DNA of 64,000 nt from Paraburkholderia solitsugae (GTDB taxonomy: Bacteria > Pseudomonadota > Gammaproteobacteria > Burkholderiales > Burkholderiaceae). Under the pieces are notes generated by a model. That model made no database searches. It was not told where the DNA came from and saw nothing but the letters and a program-made list of their open reading frames with translations. Positions 27,560 through 36,331 of this stretch are shown here, one piece after another. The position numbers and the translations under genes are program-made. Location of the stretch: positions 1-64,000 of the forward strand of contig NZ_WOEY01000101.1 of NCBI RefSeq assembly GCF_013177695.1. Direction: 5' to 3'. How positions within the stretch are numbered: position 1 is the first letter of the stretch; each line of letters opens with the position of its first letter.

Positions 27560-28504
27560 CTACGGGCGATGTCCCATCACCAGCAGGAGCAACGACAGGG
27601 TCACCACCGATCCCACCGTCGACAGCAAGATCGTGCGCGAGGTGATGTGCGCCTCGCGCCGGTAGAACTCGGCCAGCATGAATGGGCCGGTGCCCGTGGG
27701 CAACGCGGCCAGTACGACGGCCATCTCGACCAGCGTGGCTGAGAGCCCGAATACGCGCGCTGCGAGCCACCAGGTCAGCGCCGGCTGGCCCAGCAGCTTG
27801 AAGGCGGTCAGCAGCAGCGAGATGCCGCGCGAGCCGGCCTCGGACGGACGCTTTTCCGCGAGGAACAGGCCGAGGCTCACCAGCGCGCAAGGACTGGCGG
27901 CACCGCTCAGCAGCTTCAGAAACGTCTCCGCGCTTGGCGGCAATGCGACGTGAGTGCTCGCGAACAGCACACCCGCAATCGGCGACACGATCAGCGGATT
28001 GCGCGCCAGCGAGTTCAGCACTTTCAACCCCAGCTTGTGCGGCGTGCGTTCGGTTTGCAAGCCGACTTCGATGAGGACGATCGCGAGCGCGAACAGCACG
28101 CACGCGACGAGGATCGTGGCGATCGTGGTCGGCGTCAGGCTGGCTGAGCCGAACGCGATCATGCCGAGAGGAAAGCCGATGTAGCCCGTGTTCGGATACG
28201 ACGCCGCAATCGCGTCGACGCTCGCGTCGGCCAGATGCCGGCCACTCATCAAGCGCATGAAGAGCGTCAGCAGAAACACGCTGACGCACCCGATCGAAAA
28301 CGTCGCGACAAAAGCCGGCTGATAGAGCTGCTGCCAGGTGGCGTGCGCCATCGTGTCGAACAGAAGGGCCGGCAGCGCCAGCCAGACCACGAAGCGATTC
28401 AGCTCGGACGCGGAGTTCGGTCCAAGCACGCCGCGCCGGCGACAGGCAAAGCCCGCGAAAATCAGGCCGAACACGGGAAGCAGAATCTCAAGGGTGGCTA
28501 ACAT
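27560..28504 (-). CDS. AEC (auxin efflux carrier-like) family transporter
   Basis: 314-residue inner-membrane protein with about ten hydrophobic segments, starting MLATLEILLPVFGLIFAGF. The central loop SYPNTGYIGFPLG and the C-terminal half repeat (NPLIVSPIAGVLF, FLAEKRPSEAGS) are typical of bacterial AEC permeases, some of which carry malonate, malate or other dicarboxylates. ATG 28504 is preferred over upstream in-frame starts because it gives the family N-terminus. Divergent from a LysR gene 124 bases away, which probably regulates it. Substrate unknown. Confidence 0.88.
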   Translation of the reverse strand: MLATLEILLPVFGLIFAGFACRRRGVLGPNSASELNRFVVWLALPALLFDTMAHATWQQLYQPAFVATFSIGCVSVFLLTLFMRLMSGRHLADASVDAIAASYPNTGYIGFPLGMIAFGSASLTPTTIATILVACVLFALAIVLIEVGLQTERTPHKLGLKVLNSLARNPLIVSPIAGVLFASTHVALPPSAETFLKLLSGAASPCALVSLGLFLAEKRPSEAGSRGISLLLTAFKLLGQPALTWWLAARVFGLSATLVEMAVVLAALPTGTGPFMLAEFYRREAHITSRTILLSTVGSVVTLSLLLLVMGHRP

Positions 28505-28628
28505 CGGTGCAAAAGGCGTGGGTGGACAGAGCGATGCGCCAGCGTAGTGGCTTGCGTTGATACAATCCAATACTGTTTTTTGTCTCCAATAATACCTTTT
28601 CTGCATCGTCATTCAGCCCGAGGGCGTC

Positions 28629-29495
28629 GTGATCGATATTAAGCCGCTACGCTACTTTGTGACACTCGCCGAGACGCGCCATTTCGGCCGGGCGGCGGCA
28701 CGCCTGAATCTGTCGCAGCCGCCTTTGAGCCGGCAACTGGCGGCGCTGGAGGCGAGCCTGGGTGTGACGCTGCTTGAACGCAGTCCGCGCAGCGTCACGC
28801 TCACTGCGGCGGGCGAGCGCTTTTACGTTGATGCGAAGGCGATCCTCGCGTCCGTGGAACAGGCGGTCAGTAACGCGCAAGCCGCGGCGCACGGCGACGC
28901 TGGCAAGCTCGCCATCGGCTTCACGATGTGCGCCGCGTACAACGTCGTCCCCGGCTATGCGCGTGCGTTTGGCGCGGCGTTTCCCGAGGTCGCATTGAAT
29001 CTGCGCGAGGTCGTTTCGAACGATCTGGCCGCGCAAGTGCTGGCCGGACAGATCGACGCGGCGATCATGTTTCCGGGCGTGCCCGACAAGGGCATCGCGA
29101 CCCGGACGATCCTCCGCGAGCCTTTGTGCGTTGCGCTGTCGCGCAGCCATCCGCGAGCCCGCGCGCGGCGTCTGAGAATCGCGCAACTGGCGGGCGAGCC
29201 GTTCGTGCTGGCGTCCGAGGACGTCGCGCCGACCTTGCGCGCGACCATCCTCGAGCATTGCCGCTCGGGCGGCTTCGAACCGGATATCCGCTTTGAAGTG
29301 CAGTTGCAGCAGACCGTGCTCAGCCTCGTCGATGAAGGCGTGGGGGTGGCGCTGGTGCCCGCTTCGATGCGCAAGGTACAACTCGCGGGGGTGGTGTTCC
29401 GGCCGCTGGTCGATGCGCCGTTGATCGAGCAGGTGCTGGCGTGGTCGCCCGCCAATCGCAATCCGTGTCTGGCGCGGTTTCTCGAACTGGCGTGA
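28629..29495 (+). CDS. LysR family transcriptional regulator
   Basis: 288-residue LTTR with GTG start (GAGGG upstream). The N-terminal helix-turn-helix is LRYFVTLAETRHFGRAAARLNLSQPPLSRQLAALEASLG; the effector-binding domain follows, with LAIGFTMCAAYNVVPG and VALVPASM. The subgroup resembles regulators of aromatic or dicarboxylate catabolism. Divergent from the AEC transporter gene, so that gene is the likely target; the intergenic DNA has an AT-rich stretch (about 28560-28600) suited to both promoters and to a T-N11-A site. Confidence 0.92.
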   Translation: MIDIKPLRYFVTLAETRHFGRAAARLNLSQPPLSRQLAALEASLGVTLLERSPRSVTLTAAGERFYVDAKAILASVEQAVSNAQAAAHGDAGKLAIGFTMCAAYNVVPGYARAFGAAFPEVALNLREVVSNDLAAQVLAGQIDAAIMFPGVPDKGIATRTILREPLCVALSRSHPRARARRLRIAQLAGEPFVLASEDVAPTLRATILEHCRSGGFEPDIRFEVQLQQTVLSLVDEGVGVALVPASMRKVQLAGVVFRPLVDAPLIEQVLAWSPANRNPCLARFLELA

Positions 29496-29504
29496 GGGGC
29501 TGCT

Positions 29505-30206
29505 TCATGAATTCGCCAGACGGTCCGTGGTGTCCGCTGGGTCTACTGGCTCGGCTGGATAGCGCATGGCGTCCTGCTTGAGGCGCCGCCGGCACCAGAA
29601 CGTCCAGACTGTTAAGCCGGCATAGACGCCGTAGCGAAGAACCTCAGAGGCCAGCGCCGAGCGCGGATCGTTCGGCCATTGCCAGATGATCAGGCTGCGC
29701 AAGAGGTTCTCCCCGGTCATGCCCAGGCCCCATACGAGCGTCATCAACCGGATATAGGCGGCAAGCATAGGACGTTCGCGCCAATGCTTTTCGTAGCTTT
29801 CGACGCTGCGATGATCTTCGCGTGCCCGCGTCGAGCGGCCGAGGTAGAACACCAGCGGCCGCGGCAGGGCCAGTGAGACGAGGAACGACACGCCGATCAT
29901 CCCCGAGATCATGGGATCTTCCAGCGCTCGCATGCGCGAGCCGCCGCCCGCGGCCATCACGATCAGCGACAACACGATGCCGACCAGCACGATCGCACTG
30001 AGCGCGTCGAAATGGCGGTGGCGCACCAGGTCCCAGATCATCCACGCGATCAAGGGCAGCGCCGACGCAACCAGTGCGCCGAGTTGGCCATAGTGCGGGA
30101 ACGCAAGCCGGTAGGCGAGCCACGGCAAGACGAGGTTCACGATCAGCGCGGAGACGTAACGCAAGCGGGCTTTCATGGACCGAGCGGCGGTGAGCGTGGC
30201 AATCAT
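29505..30206 (-). CDS. VC0807-like integral membrane protein
   Basis: 233-residue protein with about six hydrophobic segments (for example LIVNLVLPWLAYRLAF, SAIVLVGIVLSLIVMAA, PMISGMIGVSFLVSLAL, IRLMTLVWGLGMTGENLL). The GSRMRALEDPMISG loop and PLVFYLGR match the VC0807 family of unknown function. Start is ambiguous: ATG 30206 is taken, ATG 30176 would shorten it by ten residues, and neither has a clear ribosome site. It converges with the LysR gene (nine bases between stops). Confidence 0.78.
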   Translation of the reverse strand: MIATLTAARSMKARLRYVSALIVNLVLPWLAYRLAFPHYGQLGALVASALPLIAWMIWDLVRHRHFDALSAIVLVGIVLSLIVMAAGGGSRMRALEDPMISGMIGVSFLVSLALPRPLVFYLGRSTRAREDHRSVESYEKHWRERPMLAAYIRLMTLVWGLGMTGENLLRSLIIWQWPNDPRSALASEVLRYGVYAGLTVWTFWCRRRLKQDAMRYPAEPVDPADTTDRLANS

Positions 30207-30414
30207 GTGCGAGTCGCGCACGCCGGTCTTCGCCGTGCTTGTCGCGCCGGCGTGGCTGCGCATGCGTATCCAGGGAGTGTAGGGCGAAGCCCCTTCGCAT
30301 GCCAGCGTTCGCGGCGCGGCGCGAGCACTGCCAGGATGGTGGCAGCGTACCTGGCGCGCCAAAAATCTGCGATCATCCCAGCCACGTTTCAACGCTTTCT
30401 AGCCCAAAGCGTCC

Positions 30415-30972
30415 ATGCCAACCATCAGCCCGCCTATGTCGACCCGCCCCACGCTCCTCACCACCGACCGCCTGATCATGCGTCCGCACACGCGCGACGA
30501 TTTCCTCGATAGCTATGCGATGTGGTCCGATCCCGAAGTGATCCGCTATATCGGCGGCAAGCCGTTCACGCGCGAAGAAGTCTGGGCGCGCCTGCTGCGT
30601 TACGCAGGACATTGGGCGATGCTGGGATACGGCTATTGGGTGGTGCGGGAAAAGGACGGCGGCCGGTTCCTGGGCGAAGTCGGCTTTGCCGACTATCACC
30701 GCGAGATCGAGCCTTCCTTGATGGATACGCCTGAGATCGGCTGGGCACTGGACCCAGCCGTGCACAATCGCGGCTACGCGACCGAAGCCGTGCGCGCCGC
30801 ACTCGCCTGGGCCGACGCACAGTGGCCGGACGGCGACACTGCCTGCATCATCGCGCCGGAAAACCGGCCGTCGCTGAACGTCGCGCGCAAGTGCGGTTAC
30901 CGCGAACAGCTTCGCACGACGTACAAAGGCCAGCCGACCATCGTGCTGCGGAGAGCGGCCGGGATGGTGTGA
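30415..30972 (+). CDS. GNAT acetyltransferase, RimJ/RimL type
   Basis: 185-residue GNAT protein: LLTTDRLIMRPHTRDDFLDSY at the start, IGWALDPAVHNRGYATEAVRAAL as the acetyl-CoA loop and NRPSLNVARKCGYRE at the end, the pattern of RimJ/RimL-like N-terminal or aminoglycoside-type acetyltransferases. The start at 30415 is the first ATG; ATG 30436 (MSTRPTLL) is an alternative. Single gene between divergent and convergent neighbours. Target unknown. Confidence 0.9.
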   Translation: MPTISPPMSTRPTLLTTDRLIMRPHTRDDFLDSYAMWSDPEVIRYIGGKPFTREEVWARLLRYAGHWAMLGYGYWVVREKDGGRFLGEVGFADYHREIEPSLMDTPEIGWALDPAVHNRGYATEAVRAALAWADAQWPDGDTACIIAPENRPSLNVARKCGYREQLRTTYKGQPTIVLRRAAGMV

Positions 30973-31081
30973 CCCGCCGCACGAGACGTCGTCTGAAATC
31001 TCGTTAGTTTCTTCAGCCTATGAAGCTTCGGAATCGTCGAGCCGGCGCGTGCCGGCCCGCGAACCGGCTTGCCTGCTTGCC

Positions 31082-31822
31082 TTATTGAACGCCTTTGCTC
31101 GGTGCCGCTCGCTGTTGCGCGATCAAGTCCACCAGCCGTTCAAGCTGCTTGCCCTGCGTATCGAAGTTGCCGGCATCGAGCCAGCGCGCGTAGCTCGGAC
31201 GTAGCGCAGGCCATTCGCTGTCGATGATCGAAAACCACGCGGTATCGCGATTGCGTTCGCGATACACGATCGCCTGCCGAAAGATCCCTTCGAACGTAAA
31301 GCCATAGCGCAGCGCCGCCGTGCGCGACGGTCCATTCAGCGAATCGCACTTCCATTCGAAGCGGCGATAGCCGAGGTCGTCGAACACATGGTTCATCAGC
31401 AGGAACATCGCTTCGGTGGCGATGCGCGTGCGCTTCAGGCGCGGCGAATAGGTGACGTGTCCGACTTCGATCACGCCGTTCGCGCGGTCGATCCGCATCA
31501 GCGCGAGCGTGCCGACTGCCTTGCCGGTCGCCAGATCGATCACAGCGTAGTGCAGCGGATCGGGCGATGCGGCCATACGAGTCAGATGCTCGCGATACGC
31601 GGCGAGGCTCTCGAACGGCCCGACCGACAGATAGGTCCAGTCGCGGCCATCGGGCGCGGAACTGTAGGCCCCGTACAGATCCGCAGCATGGCGTTCCACG
31701 TTCACCGGTTCGATCCGGCAATAGCGGCCCACCAGCGGCTCGCGGCCAGGCGCCTGGGCGCCGCTCCAGCCCGGCACGGGGGCGCCAATCGGCTGCTCGA
31801 AAGCGTTACGTGTGGGTTCCAT
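31082..31822 (-). CDS. GNAT acetyltransferase, divergent from a MocR regulator
   Basis: 246-residue protein of the RimJ/RimL-like GNAT group with a long N-terminal portion. Key parts are YAVIDLATGKAVGTLALMRID, EVGHVTYSPRLKRTRIATEAM (acetyl-CoA loop), and KCDSLNGPSRTAALRYGFTFEG. The reading frame stays open for a further 1 kb upstream into the opposite-strand MocR gene, but ATG 31822 with GGAGAG-type purines upstream is the evident start. Divergent from the MocR gene by 108 bases, so it is that regulator's most likely target. Substrate unknown. Confidence 0.9.
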   Translation of the reverse strand: MEPTRNAFEQPIGAPVPGWSGAQAPGREPLVGRYCRIEPVNVERHAADLYGAYSSAPDGRDWTYLSVGPFESLAAYREHLTRMAASPDPLHYAVIDLATGKAVGTLALMRIDRANGVIEVGHVTYSPRLKRTRIATEAMFLLMNHVFDDLGYRRFEWKCDSLNGPSRTAALRYGFTFEGIFRQAIVYRERNRDTAWFSIIDSEWPALRPSYARWLDAGNFDTQGKQLERLVDLIAQQRAAPSKGVQ

Positions 31823-31893
31823 GTCTGCTCTCCTGTCGAATGTGGGTGATCGCTGCTTATGGAGAACGATACGGCAAACGTGGTATGTTAAAA

Positions 31894-31927
31894 AGATCCA
31901 GCCGAACAGCATTTGATAGGTCCAGCC
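31894..31927 (+). promoter_or_regulatory. Direct repeat in the GNAT/MocR divergent promoter
   Basis: AGATCCAGCC (31894-31903) and AGGTCCAGCC (31918-31927), nine of ten bases identical and 24 bases apart start to start, lie just before the MocR start codon. A TATGTT (31884-31889) upstream could be a -10 element. MocR-type regulators such as GabR and PdxR bind direct repeats of this kind, so it is a candidate operator. Confidence 0.45.
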
Positions 31928-31930
31928 AAG

Positions 31931-33502
31931 ATGATCGAGATCATTGGCCCACTCGCCAACCCGGCCGCCACGACCCCCGCCGGCAGCGGCGAAAAACCCG
32001 CGCCGCTGCAAAAGCAATTGATCGAGCGTTTGCAGCAGGCCATCCTCGCGGGACGTTTGCCGGCGGGGTCGCTGCTGCCGTCGTCGCGCTTGCTGGCGGC
32101 GGAAATGGGCGTGTCGCGCAACACGGTGGTGATCGCGTACGAGCATCTGGCCGCGGTCGGCTATGTCGTGGCCGACAAAAAGGGCACGCGCGTGAGTCCG
32201 CTCTCGAGCCCCTCTGCACGCGGTGAGCCGCGGACACTGCCGGTCGCGCCGGAGGTCGCTTACGCGGCGCGCGTCGAGCAATTCACGGCGACGCGCACCC
32301 ATGCCGACAACACCCTGCCGCTGACGCCGGGCACGCCCGCGTTGGACCGGTTTCCGCTCGCCGCCTGGCGGCGCGCGCTCGAACGTGCGATGGAGCGTGT
32401 GTTGCCGCTCGCGCTCGGCTATGGCGACCCGGCGGGCGAGCCGGCCCTGCGCGACGCGATCACTGCGCATTTGCGGATGGCGCGGGGTGTTCGCTGTGAC
32501 GGCGCGCAGGTGGTGATCACCGAAGGCGCGCAGGAGGCGCTTAACCTGTGCGTGCGGCTGTTCACCAATCCGGGCGACATCGCATGGGTGGAAGATCCGG
32601 GCTATCGCGGCGCCAAGGCGGCCTTCAATCTCGGCGATCTGACCATGCTGCCGATGCCGGTCGACCTTGAAGGCATCGCGGTTCCGCCCGACGCCTGGCG
32701 CACGCAGCCTCCCAAGCTGATCTACACGTCGCCCGCACATCAGTATCCGACCGGCGCGGTGTTGTCGGTGGCGCGCCGGCTGGAGCTGATCGCGCAGGCG
32801 CGCCGTTGCGGCGCCTGGCTGATCGAAGACGACTACGACGGTGAATTCCGCCATACCGGCGAGCCAATCGCCAGCATGCAAGGGCTGGTCGAGGACGCAC
32901 CGGTTTTGTACGTCGGCTCATTCAGCAAAACGATGTTTCCGGCGCTGCGCATCGGCTTTGTGGTGCTGCCGCGAGCCATCGCCGCGCACACGGCTGTTGC
33001 GTTGCAGGAGATGCTGCGCGGCGGGCATCGTCTGGAGCAACTGGCGCTGGCGCATTTCATCGACAGCGGCGAATTCGGGCGGCATCTGGGTCGCATGCGG
33101 CGTTTGTATCGCGAGCGTCAGCAGGCGCTGCGCGATGCGCTCACCGCGCATTTCGCGCCGTCACAGATTCTGGGGGGCAATTGCGGCATGCATCTGACGC
33201 TTCGCTTGCCGCCGCACATTGCCGATCTGACCCTCGCCGAACGCGCGCTCGCCGCGCGGCTCAATCCGCGCGCGCTGTCGGGTTTTGCATTGCAGCAGTG
33301 CGAGGAGACGAATGGACTGGTGATCGGCTACGGCAGCACGCCAGCCGGGCAACTGGCGCCCGCTGTCCGCGTCCTGGTCGAGCTGGTGCGCGAGATGGCG
33401 GGCGAGTCGAGCGGCGAGTCGGAAAATGGGGCAGCAAGCGGTTCGACAAGCGAGCCGGCGAGCGGGTCAGCAACCGGCTCGACAAGCGTGCGCACTGTGT
33501 AA
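31931..33502 (+). CDS. MocR-type (GntR-aminotransferase fusion) transcriptional regulator
   Basis: 523-residue regulator. Residues about 25-95 form a GntR winged helix (PLQKQLIERLQQAILAGRLPAG, LLAAEMGVSRNTVVIAYEHL). Residues about 120-480 are a fold-type I aminotransferase domain with YTSPAHQYPTG, IEDDYDGEFR and the PLP-binding Lys in VGSFSKTMFPALRIGF (about residue 333). The PLP site is intact, so an amine or amino acid effector is likely. The last 30 residues are a Gly/Ser/Thr repeat tail that the family lacks. ATG 31931 is used; an upstream TTG at 31913 is in frame. Probably controls the divergent acetyltransferase gene. Confidence 0.9.
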   Translation: MIEIIGPLANPAATTPAGSGEKPAPLQKQLIERLQQAILAGRLPAGSLLPSSRLLAAEMGVSRNTVVIAYEHLAAVGYVVADKKGTRVSPLSSPSARGEPRTLPVAPEVAYAARVEQFTATRTHADNTLPLTPGTPALDRFPLAAWRRALERAMERVLPLALGYGDPAGEPALRDAITAHLRMARGVRCDGAQVVITEGAQEALNLCVRLFTNPGDIAWVEDPGYRGAKAAFNLGDLTMLPMPVDLEGIAVPPDAWRTQPPKLIYTSPAHQYPTGAVLSVARRLELIAQARRCGAWLIEDDYDGEFRHTGEPIASMQGLVEDAPVLYVGSFSKTMFPALRIGFVVLPRAIAAHTAVALQEMLRGGHRLEQLALAHFIDSGEFGRHLGRMRRLYRERQQALRDALTAHFAPSQILGGNCGMHLTLRLPPHIADLTLAERALAARLNPRALSGFALQQCEETNGLVIGYGSTPAGQLAPAVRVLVELVREMAGESSGESENGAASGSTSEPASGSATGSTSVRTV

Positions 33503-33726
33503 GTTTTTACGTTTGTCCGCGTGGCCCATGTCGCGCTATCGTGTCGTTTATGCGCGGCGATTTCGACGTGCGCGACGTCGACGAATCACCCGCAGGTCAT
33601 GCCCAGCGCGCCGTCATGCAAGATCGCGTGACATGCGGCGCGCGCCTGCCGGGCCACGATCGGGCTCGGGCATGAAGCATGCCTTTGTTGTGGCTATCTA
33701 TGACGATATATCCGACCGGAGACGAC

Positions 33727-34059
33727 ATGAAGGAAATCGAACCGACTGCTTGGTTTGAGCTTGCCGCCCATACGCCCGTGCGTGAAGGCTGGTACGAGGT
33801 GCAGTTGACGAGCGGGGACACGGCATTTGCGAAATATGGCGACGGCGTATGGACCGAGAAACCGCTACTGGTGTTCACGCACTGGCGCGGCCTCTCCGCC
33901 GACCCGTCGAAAGCTGCCGACGGTGAGGCAGAATCGATCGGCGCGGAGGCCACCGCGGCTCAGGGCGTGCGCGCCGCGTGGAACGCGTTCTTCCCTGGAT
34001 TCGGCGAAGAACAGCACAAACCGCTGGACGCCCTGCCCAACGGGAAAGCCCCGCATTGA
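33727..34059 (+). CDS. Hypothetical protein, 110 residues
   Basis: ATG 33727 with GGAG seven bases upstream. The product is acidic and soluble: MKEIEPTAWFELAAHTPVREGWYEVQL and a Trp-containing core (VFTHWRGLSADPS), ending FGEEQHKPLDALP. The segment TPVREGWYEVQLTSG followed by FAKYGDGVW looks like a short beta-sheet fold resembling a small DUF seen in Burkholderia and phage-derived proteins, but I cannot name it. It is 54 bases upstream of a convergent kinase-like gene. Confidence 0.65.
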   Translation: MKEIEPTAWFELAAHTPVREGWYEVQLTSGDTAFAKYGDGVWTEKPLLVFTHWRGLSADPSKAADGEAESIGAEATAAQGVRAAWNAFFPGFGEEQHKPLDALPNGKAPH

Positions 34060-34113
34060 CCGACTGAGTCTCTGGGCGGCGGCTTACCGGCTACCGCCTG
34101 ATGATCTCGGCAC

Positions 34114-34920
34114 TCACTTCCGGTTCAGCGCGTCGGCCGCCATGCTGCCGATCTCTATATCGATGTCCGGCGTCTCACCCGTTTCGAGAATCCACGCTGC
34201 GGACAACCCTGACCACGCGAGAATCCATTGCAGCAAACGCTGTCTTTCGAGTCCGGCGATTTTCGCCACTCGTTCGACGCGCCGCTCGAACCGTCCCGGT
34301 ATTAGCGCGGACGCCTGGTCCGGATTGCAGAAGATGTTCGCGTAGTCGAAGCCGCGCTCGCCGTACAGACCCTTCGGGTCGATCGCCAGCCAGCCACGCG
34401 CGCCGAAATCGAGCACGTTGCCGTGATGAATATCGCCGTGCAGCACGACCGGGTCTTGCGGCGCGGCGAGCAGGGCTTGTGCGGCGGCGGCACTGTCTGC
34501 GAGCCAGCCGCCGTATTGCGCTGCCGCGGGCCAGAGACTCTGGAACCAGCGCGGCAAGCCGATCAGTTCAGGCGGGGGTTTGTTTCGCGGGGTGTGGAGT
34601 CGTGCAGCGGCGGCGCAAAGGATGTCGATGGCGTGGTCGTCCGCCTCACTGTCGCCCATGCGGGCTTTGTCCGCTAGCGAGTGATTGCTTTCGGCGCGCT
34701 CCAGCAGCAGGGCGTCTGCATCATGGGCAAGCACGCGGGCCGCGCCGTTGCCGTCCCACCACACCATCAACTGCGCGCCGAATTTCTCTTCGGGTTCCTG
34801 CGCAACTTTTAGCATCGCGGCGACGCCATGCTGGCGCACCGGCAGCAGGCGGCTGCTATGCGTGCGGATCGGCTCACCGTCCGGCAGCAAGTCCCACTTG
34901 ACGATGTATTCGGCGAACAT
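34114..34920 (-). CDS. Streptomycin 6-kinase-like (APH(6)/hydroxyurea kinase family) phosphotransferase
   Basis: 268-residue phosphotransferase. The catalytic loop VVLHGDIHHGNVLDFG (about 155-172) and the DPKG metal-binding motif (WLAIDPKGLYGERGFDYANI) are those of the APH(6)/'hur' kinase family, whose members inactivate streptomycin or phosphorylate unknown small molecules. The N-terminal glycine loop is weak (SRLLPVRQHGVAAMLKVA). Chromosomal copies in Burkholderia-type genomes may have metabolic rather than resistance roles. It starts seven bases after the stop of the racemase-like gene upstream, so the two are probably co-transcribed. Confidence 0.86.
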   Translation of the reverse strand: MFAEYIVKWDLLPDGEPIRTHSSRLLPVRQHGVAAMLKVAQEPEEKFGAQLMVWWDGNGAARVLAHDADALLLERAESNHSLADKARMGDSEADDHAIDILCAAAARLHTPRNKPPPELIGLPRWFQSLWPAAAQYGGWLADSAAAAQALLAAPQDPVVLHGDIHHGNVLDFGARGWLAIDPKGLYGERGFDYANIFCNPDQASALIPGRFERRVERVAKIAGLERQRLLQWILAWSGLSAAWILETGETPDIDIEIGSMAADALNRK

Positions 34921-34926
34921 CGCGCT

Positions 34927-35583
34927 TCAGGCTGCGAGCGTGGCTGCGTGGACCGCGGCGGCGAGGGCGATGGCCGGCGTGGTCAGAGGTTTCACCCCAC
35001 CCGTGACCAATAAGGCCGCACCGACCATCGATGTTTGCGCAAACGCCACGACGTCCGCGCCGTTTTCGTAGGCCGCGTCCGCAGCGGTGGCGATCGTGGA
35101 CAGATAGCCCGCTGTGTCGTTTGCTCTGAAACGGTCCCACACGCCGCTAACCAACCGAACCTCGACATCCGCGGCAGTACGCGTGGCGGCTTGAGCGAAC
35201 AGGCTGGTGGTCGGGTCGAGTGTGGTGGATACGGTGCATAGCACGACAACCTTGCCACCACCTTCCACCGCGCGCTGAGCCAACGCGGCATCGGCCCGCA
35301 AAACGGGTACCGGTGCGGCTCGCGCGGCGAGGGCGTCGTTGACTGACGGGCCGAGCGTCGAACAGTTGAGCAAAACGGCGTGTGCGTTGTCCGTCAGCGT
35401 GAGGAGCACCTTGCGGGTTTGCGCCGCGATCGCGTCGGTCAAGCCGCCAGCCTGCTCAGCGGCGGCGAGCAAGTCGGCGCGGACCACATGTGCCAACTCG
35501 AGCGCCTCAAATCCGGCGGCGCGGGCGGCCGCGTCGAACAGGGCGATATTGCTGTCAGCAGTATGCAAGCAGACGATGCGCAC
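34927..35583 (-). CDS. Asp/Glu/hydantoin racemase-like protein
   Basis: 218-residue protein of the Asp/Glu racemase superfamily. The two catalytic Cys regions appear as VLLNCSTLGPSV and, in the second half, ADVVAFAQTSM, where the second Cys is replaced (Ala-Gln-Thr), so racemase chemistry by the two-Cys mechanism is doubtful. The GTG at 35583 is chosen because GGAG lies eight bases upstream and VRIVCLHTADSN is a natural beta1. Upstream in-frame ATG codons lack this. Divergent from the flavin reductase gene. Possibly an isomerase or lyase of unknown substrate. Confidence 0.8.
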   Translation of the reverse strand: MRIVCLHTADSNIALFDAAARAAGFEALELAHVVRADLLAAAEQAGGLTDAIAAQTRKVLLTLTDNAHAVLLNCSTLGPSVNDALAARAAPVPVLRADAALAQRAVEGGGKVVVLCTVSTTLDPTTSLFAQAATRTAADVEVRLVSGVWDRFRANDTAGYLSTIATAADAAYENGADVVAFAQTSMVGAALLVTGGVKPLTTPAIALAAAVHAATLAA

Positions 35584-35709
35584 GGTTTCTCCAACGGGTT
35601 TGATCGTTTTGCATTCTCGCCTGGAAACGGCGCACGTGACGGCCCGCCTCACCCGTTTCGCGCGTCCCCGCTACAATCTGTCGGATTCATTTGACGCGGA
35701 AGAGCACGT

Positions 35710-36294
35710 ATGAAAGTCACCCGGGAACCCGTCGCATTGTCGCGGGCCACGCAGTTACTGAATCATGGACCCGTCACCATCATTACCAGCGCGCACGGCG
35801 GCCGCTCGAACGTGATGGCAGCATCGTGGGCGATGCCGCTCGATTTCACCCCGCCGAAGGTCGTCGTGGTAGTGGACAGCCGTACGCTCACACGGCAACT
35901 GATCGAAGCGAGCGGCGTGTTCGGGCTGCAGCTGCCGAGCCGCGGATTTGCCGCGCAGACGCTGGCGGTGGGCACGAACGCAGGTGCTGAACTCGACAAG
36001 TTCTCGGCCTTCGACCTCGAGACGTTTCCCGCGCAAGAAATCGATGTGCCGATGCTGGCCGGCTGCATCACGTGGATGGAATGCAAGGTCATTCCCGACG
36101 ATAGCCAGCGGCACGATCTGATCATTGGCGAAGTGGTTGCCGCCTACGCGGACAGCCGCGTCTATTCGAACAACCGCTGGCATTTCGGTGACGACCCTGA
36201 TCTGCGTACGTGCCACTACGTGGCGGGCGGGACGTTCTTCGCTACGGGCGACGCGTTCGAAGTCGAGCCGGTAGCGAGCGGGGCAGGGGATTAA
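35710..36294 (+). CDS. Flavin reductase-like domain protein
   Basis: 194-residue FMN-binding split-barrel protein: LNHGPVTIITSAHGGRSNVMAASW at the N-terminus, FGLQLPSRGFAAQTL and CITWMECKV in the core, and IIGEVVAAYADSRVY near the C-terminus, as in flavin reductases and related flavoproteins. GGAAGAG lies before the ATG. Members provide reduced flavin to a monooxygenase or act alone; no monooxygenase gene is adjacent. Confidence 0.89.
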   Translation: MKVTREPVALSRATQLLNHGPVTIITSAHGGRSNVMAASWAMPLDFTPPKVVVVVDSRTLTRQLIEASGVFGLQLPSRGFAAQTLAVGTNAGAELDKFSAFDLETFPAQEIDVPMLAGCITWMECKVIPDDSQRHDLIIGEVVAAYADSRVYSNNRWHFGDDPDLRTCHYVAGGTFFATGDAFEVEPVASGAGD

Positions 36295-36331
36295 CCACGC
36301 GGCGGCGACGCGTTAGCGTCCTGGCGACCTC

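Noticed and set aside
31823..32881. Upstream extension of the minus-strand acetyltransferase frame by about 350 codons
   Set aside because: The extension is antisense to the well-supported MocR gene and Arg/Gln-rich; the ATG at 31822 gives the natural N-terminus.
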